A DNA stretch of 64,000 nucleotides from Thalassobellus sp050294475 (GTDB lineage Bacteria > Bacteroidota > Bacteroidia > Flavobacteriales > Flavobacteriaceae). Positions 61,942-64,000 of this stretch are shown piece by piece. The stretch lies in assembly GCA_050294475.1 (NCBI GenBank), contig JBNKOE010000012.1, forward strand, positions 62,001 to 126,000, given 5' to 3'. The notes under the pieces are model-generated. The model was not told the origin of the DNA and made no database searches. It saw only the letters and a program-made list of their open reading frames with translations. Position 1 is the stretch's first letter; every line of letters begins with the position of its first letter. Made by a program: the position numbers and the translations under genes.

Positions 61942-62427
61942 TTACTTTAAATCTTTAGGAAATAAAGTGAATGTAGTAGTTCCCTTTTTTAATTCAGACC
62001 ATTTATTAATATCAAATTCAATAATTACGACACCACAAGTAGGTACATTATCTATATATTGGCTTCCGTAAGTATTTACAAAAGCAGTAATAGCATGATT
62101 ATGTCCAAAAATCATCAAATTATTAATAGAATCTTTACATTCTTTTATAACACTTAATAAGTGTCTTCCTTCAAAATCATATAAATCATGATTTAAAATG
62201 AAATGTACTTCATCAAGATTAAGGTTTGATATAAATATATTAGCAGTAGTTTTTGCCCTTGTAGCATCACTAGACAAAACCAAATCTACATCAAAAAAGT
62301 TGTTCGCTATAGCGTTAGAAACGGCATTCGCATCATTTAAACCTCTTTCAGTTAAAGGTCTTTCATGATCTATTACATTGTGTTTCCAAGAAGACTTTGC
62401 ATGCCTTACCAAAATTATTCTTTTCAT
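61942..62427 (-). CDS. SixA-type histidine phosphatase
   Basis: A 161-aa phosphohistidine phosphatase. I choose the ATG at 62427, which gives MKRIILVRHAKSSW, the standard SixA N-terminus with the catalytic RH at residues 8-9; an open frame extends 49 codons further upstream but is not family-like. The second motif GHNHAITAF near residue 108 holds the other catalytic His. Substrate proteins are unknown. It lies just upstream of ppk on the same strand, an order often seen in Bacteroidota, which hints at a link to phosphate/polyphosphate control. Confidence 0.88.
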   Translation of the reverse strand: MKRIILVRHAKSSWKHNVIDHERPLTERGLNDANAVSNAIANNFFDVDLVLSSDATRAKTTANIFISNLNLDEVHFILNHDLYDFEGRHLLSVIKECKDSINNLMIFGHNHAITAFVNTYGSQYIDNVPTCGVVIIEFDINKWSELKKGTTTFTLFPKDLK

Positions 62428-62511
62428 AAAAGTTCGATTAAATACATTATTTATCGACAAAACGTTGTTTTTATCGATAAAATTCATTTTATTTGTTAGA
62501 TTAAAGTTAAA

Positions 62512-62519
62512 CAAAAATA
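62512..62519 (-). promoter_or_regulatory. Putative -7 promoter element of the sixA-like gene
   Basis: The minus strand reads TATTTTTG, an exact TAnnTTTG match, about 85 bp upstream of the chosen ATG. The rest of the 478-bp gap up to 62905 has small hairpins only (CATTGT-TTT-ACAATG at 62764-62778 and AGTGC-GTAAT-GCACT at 62859-62873), and no gene that I can support. Confidence 0.45.
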
Positions 62520-62905
62520 TGTAAAATGAAGAATATAAAATCAGTAATAGAGCTAAATGACAAATAATTGACATGCTATACTAAAGCAATCGCTAAAACA
62601 TCTTATTATGACGATAAAGCGTTTCGAGAAAACTGTTAATCGAATATATAAGTGATTTATCATTTTATTTTGACCGATATAATTCATATATGTTTATTTG
62701 TATCACCTACTTAAAAATGATACTGTATGATCGCCCCAAATCAAATTTCAAATAAAAATATCGCATTGTTTTACAATGTACTTCCCTCACTGTTTTTTCC
62801 CTCGAAGAAATTATCGTTTTATAAATTGATAAATAAATTTTTTATATAAAGTTAATAAAGTGCGTAATGCACTACATATAAATAATAAATATTTAAGACT
62901 AAGTC

Positions 62906-63460
62906 ATGATAAATAAATCAACATTTCCGTTTTATACTCTTATACTTTCAATTTGTATTTCACTATGTTCTATAAGTAATTCTTTTTCGCAAGAGAATAA
63001 TATTTATGAATTAAAAAATCATAACTCTGAATCAAATAAAAGTAAAAACTATTCAAAAACTAGTTCTAAATTAAAGTCGAACAAAAAAGAAAATAGCAAT
63101 CGAGAAGTATTTAATAACCTTGCTTATAATTTACACCCTTCAATTTATATTGAAAATGGTATTGAAAAAACAGTTTATAAAGAAGGATTACCTGTAAAAC
63201 TAATATTTGAAGATGTAAATTCTTTAAATACATTAAATTTAAATAACAGAAGGTATAATGAAGTACAAATGTTGATAATAAAAATAAATTCATTGTCAGA
63301 TTTAAACAATCATTATGACTTTAGTGAAAAATCAGAACTCAAAAGCCTAAAGTTCATATTCATTAAGAGTAATATAAAATGTACTCCAGATCAATTACGA
63401 AAGTTTTTAAAAACTAATAAAGAAACACACGTTTTTTATACAATTAATAGACCTTCATAA
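62906..63460 (+). CDS. Secreted protein of unknown function
   Basis: A 184-aa protein with a signal peptide (about 1-29, ending NSFSQ). A polar Ser/Lys/Asn-rich stretch (30-70) precedes a small compact domain with YIENGIEKTVYKEGLPVKLIF and LKSLKFIFIKSNIKCTPDQ. I do not recognise a family. It lies 32 bp upstream of the large secreted protein, in the same direction, so it may be co-expressed and exported with it. Confidence 0.6.
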   Translation: MINKSTFPFYTLILSICISLCSISNSFSQENNIYELKNHNSESNKSKNYSKTSSKLKSNKKENSNREVFNNLAYNLHPSIYIENGIEKTVYKEGLPVKLIFEDVNSLNTLNLNNRRYNEVQMLIIKINSLSDLNNHYDFSEKSELKSLKFIFIKSNIKCTPDQLRKFLKTNKETHVFYTINRPS

Positions 63461-63492
63461 GTTAAGCACCAAGTCAATTTAAATATTACAGC

Positions 63493-64000
63493 ATGAAAAA
63501 ACTATACGCTAAAAAAGCCTTTAAAAGTAAATCATCTTTAAAAAAGATAGTATTTACTCTTGTGCTTATAACACTTTGCTTTAACAGTTATTCTCAAGTT
63601 TTAAAAGAATTTGAAGCAAGAGCTGCTAATGCAACCCCTACTCAAACGGTATATAACATTAAAGGAGATTTTGCTATGATAGGTAATACTAACCTAACAC
63701 TAGTAAATTATAATGAAACAAGGGCTAATAATTCTGAAATGAAATATGTTGATGAAGATGGAGATTCAAGTACTTTGAACTCATCTTGGGCTGAATTACA
63801 ATTTCCTGTTGAAAATGGATCAACTCCTGAATGTTCTAAAATTCTTTTTGCTGGTTTATATTGGGTTGGTAGAGCTGATAATGGACCAGACAATAATGCT
63901 GATGGAGACAACAACCCAAACACATTTGTTGTTAATGGTAAAACATTAAATAAACAAAAAGTTAAAATAAAAGGGCCTTTAGAAACTAACTACACTGAAT
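63493..64000 (+). CDS. Large secreted protein, N-terminal part (runs off the window)
   Basis: An ATG at 63493 opens a frame that stays open to the last base (169 complete codons). A long basic N-terminal region and hydrophobic helix (about 18-36, ending NSYSQ) form a signal peptide. The following part (GDFAMIGNTNLTLVNYNETR, AELQFPVENGSTPECSKILFAGLYWVG) is the usual beginning of very long flavobacterial surface or gliding-related proteins with DUF11/SprB-like repeats. No C-terminal secretion signal can be seen here because the gene is cut. Confidence 0.75.
   Translation, partial: MKKLYAKKAFKSKSSLKKIVFTLVLITLCFNSYSQVLKEFEARAANATPTQTVYNIKGDFAMIGNTNLTLVNYNETRANNSEMKYVDEDGDSSTLNSSWAELQFPVENGSTPECSKILFAGLYWVGRADNGPDNNADGDNNPNTFVVNGKTLNKQKVKIKGPLETNYTE

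Noticed and set aside
62428..62574. 49-codon N-terminal extension of the SixA-like gene
   Set aside because: The extension is hydrophobic and not family-like, and the putative promoter at 62512-62519 lies within it.

Overview
The window looks like chromosomal DNA of a marine-type member of the Flavobacteriaceae (Bacteroidota). The base composition is very AT-rich. Intergenic regions repeatedly carry exact copies of the Bacteroidota -7 promoter element TAnnTTTG. Many proteins belong to families or gene fusions typical of the group: DUF4251, DUF3822, DUF1835, head-GIN lipoproteins, DUF4369-TlpA thioredoxins, fused E1 alpha/beta dehydrogenase and SixA-Ppk-Ppx. I see no insertion sequence, prophage, integrase, CRISPR array, tRNA or rRNA. 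One structural RNA is clear: RNase P RNA on the minus strand at about 54119-54434.

Layout. 1-5.2 kb: end of a nitroreductase, a YqhD-type alcohol dehydrogenase, a DbpA-like RNA helicase, a DUF4251 lipoprotein, a DUF1853 protein and an intradiol-dioxygenase-fold protein. 5.4-12.6 kb: a TetR-controlled efflux operon (TetR, TolC, HlyD, OsmC, two ABC ATPases, two ABC-2 permeases) whose promoter carries a perfect inverted repeat next to the -7 box. 12.6-15.2 kb: a metal-type permease with a CAKC mini-thioredoxin, then a stretch with a possible gene relic and a 22-bp palindrome, then a GT9 glycosyltransferase. 15.4-19.3 kb: a cell-envelope cluster of ECF sigma factor, anti-sigma-like protein, DUF4097 protein, beta-barrel protein, a 52-aa small ORF and a head-GIN lipoprotein. 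19.3-28.4 kb: two EamA exporters, a cold-shock-domain protein, a DEAH helicase, an aldo/keto reductase, an orphan ExbD, a 3D-domain lipoprotein and fused E1. 28.5-33.6 kb: a likely operon of a 2OG oxygenase, SUI1, DUF1835, nucleoside phosphorylase and a Ca3427-like binding protein, followed by a TlpA lipoprotein.

33.7-40.4 kb: NAD(P)HX repair enzyme Nnr, then the threonine operon thrA-thrB-thrC. The thrA leader encodes a 35-codon peptide ending in six Thr codons and one Ile codon, with mutually exclusive RNA pairings around it. This is the hallmark of ribosome-mediated attenuation and is the most interesting regulatory feature of the window. 40.5-46.0 kb: a GH5 cellulase lipoprotein, GcvT, a sugar-nucleotide reductase-like protein, PhhB, YebC, a relic of a Gfo/Idh/MocA oxidoreductase and a NYN-domain protein. 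46.2-49.4 kb: a lipid A/Kdo-linked operon read leftwards (KdsB, HAD phosphatase, KdnB, acyltransferase) that suggests 8-amino-Kdo, although the partner transaminase KdnA is not in view.

49.4-64 kb: DUF4126, a RecD-like helicase, a conserved membrane protein with DUF3822 and RsmD, a truncated NTF2-like gene, rnpB, a universal stress protein, DnaX (without the usual zinc module), a lipoprotein, MiaE, a PorT-like barrel, a polyphosphate cluster (SixA, Ppk1, Ppx) and the start of a large secreted protein that runs off the end. Most of the window is housekeeping. The notable items are regulatory (the thr leader, the TetR operator, a 22-bp palindrome, a terminator embedded in a convergent gene), gene remnants, and a few proteins with altered key residues.
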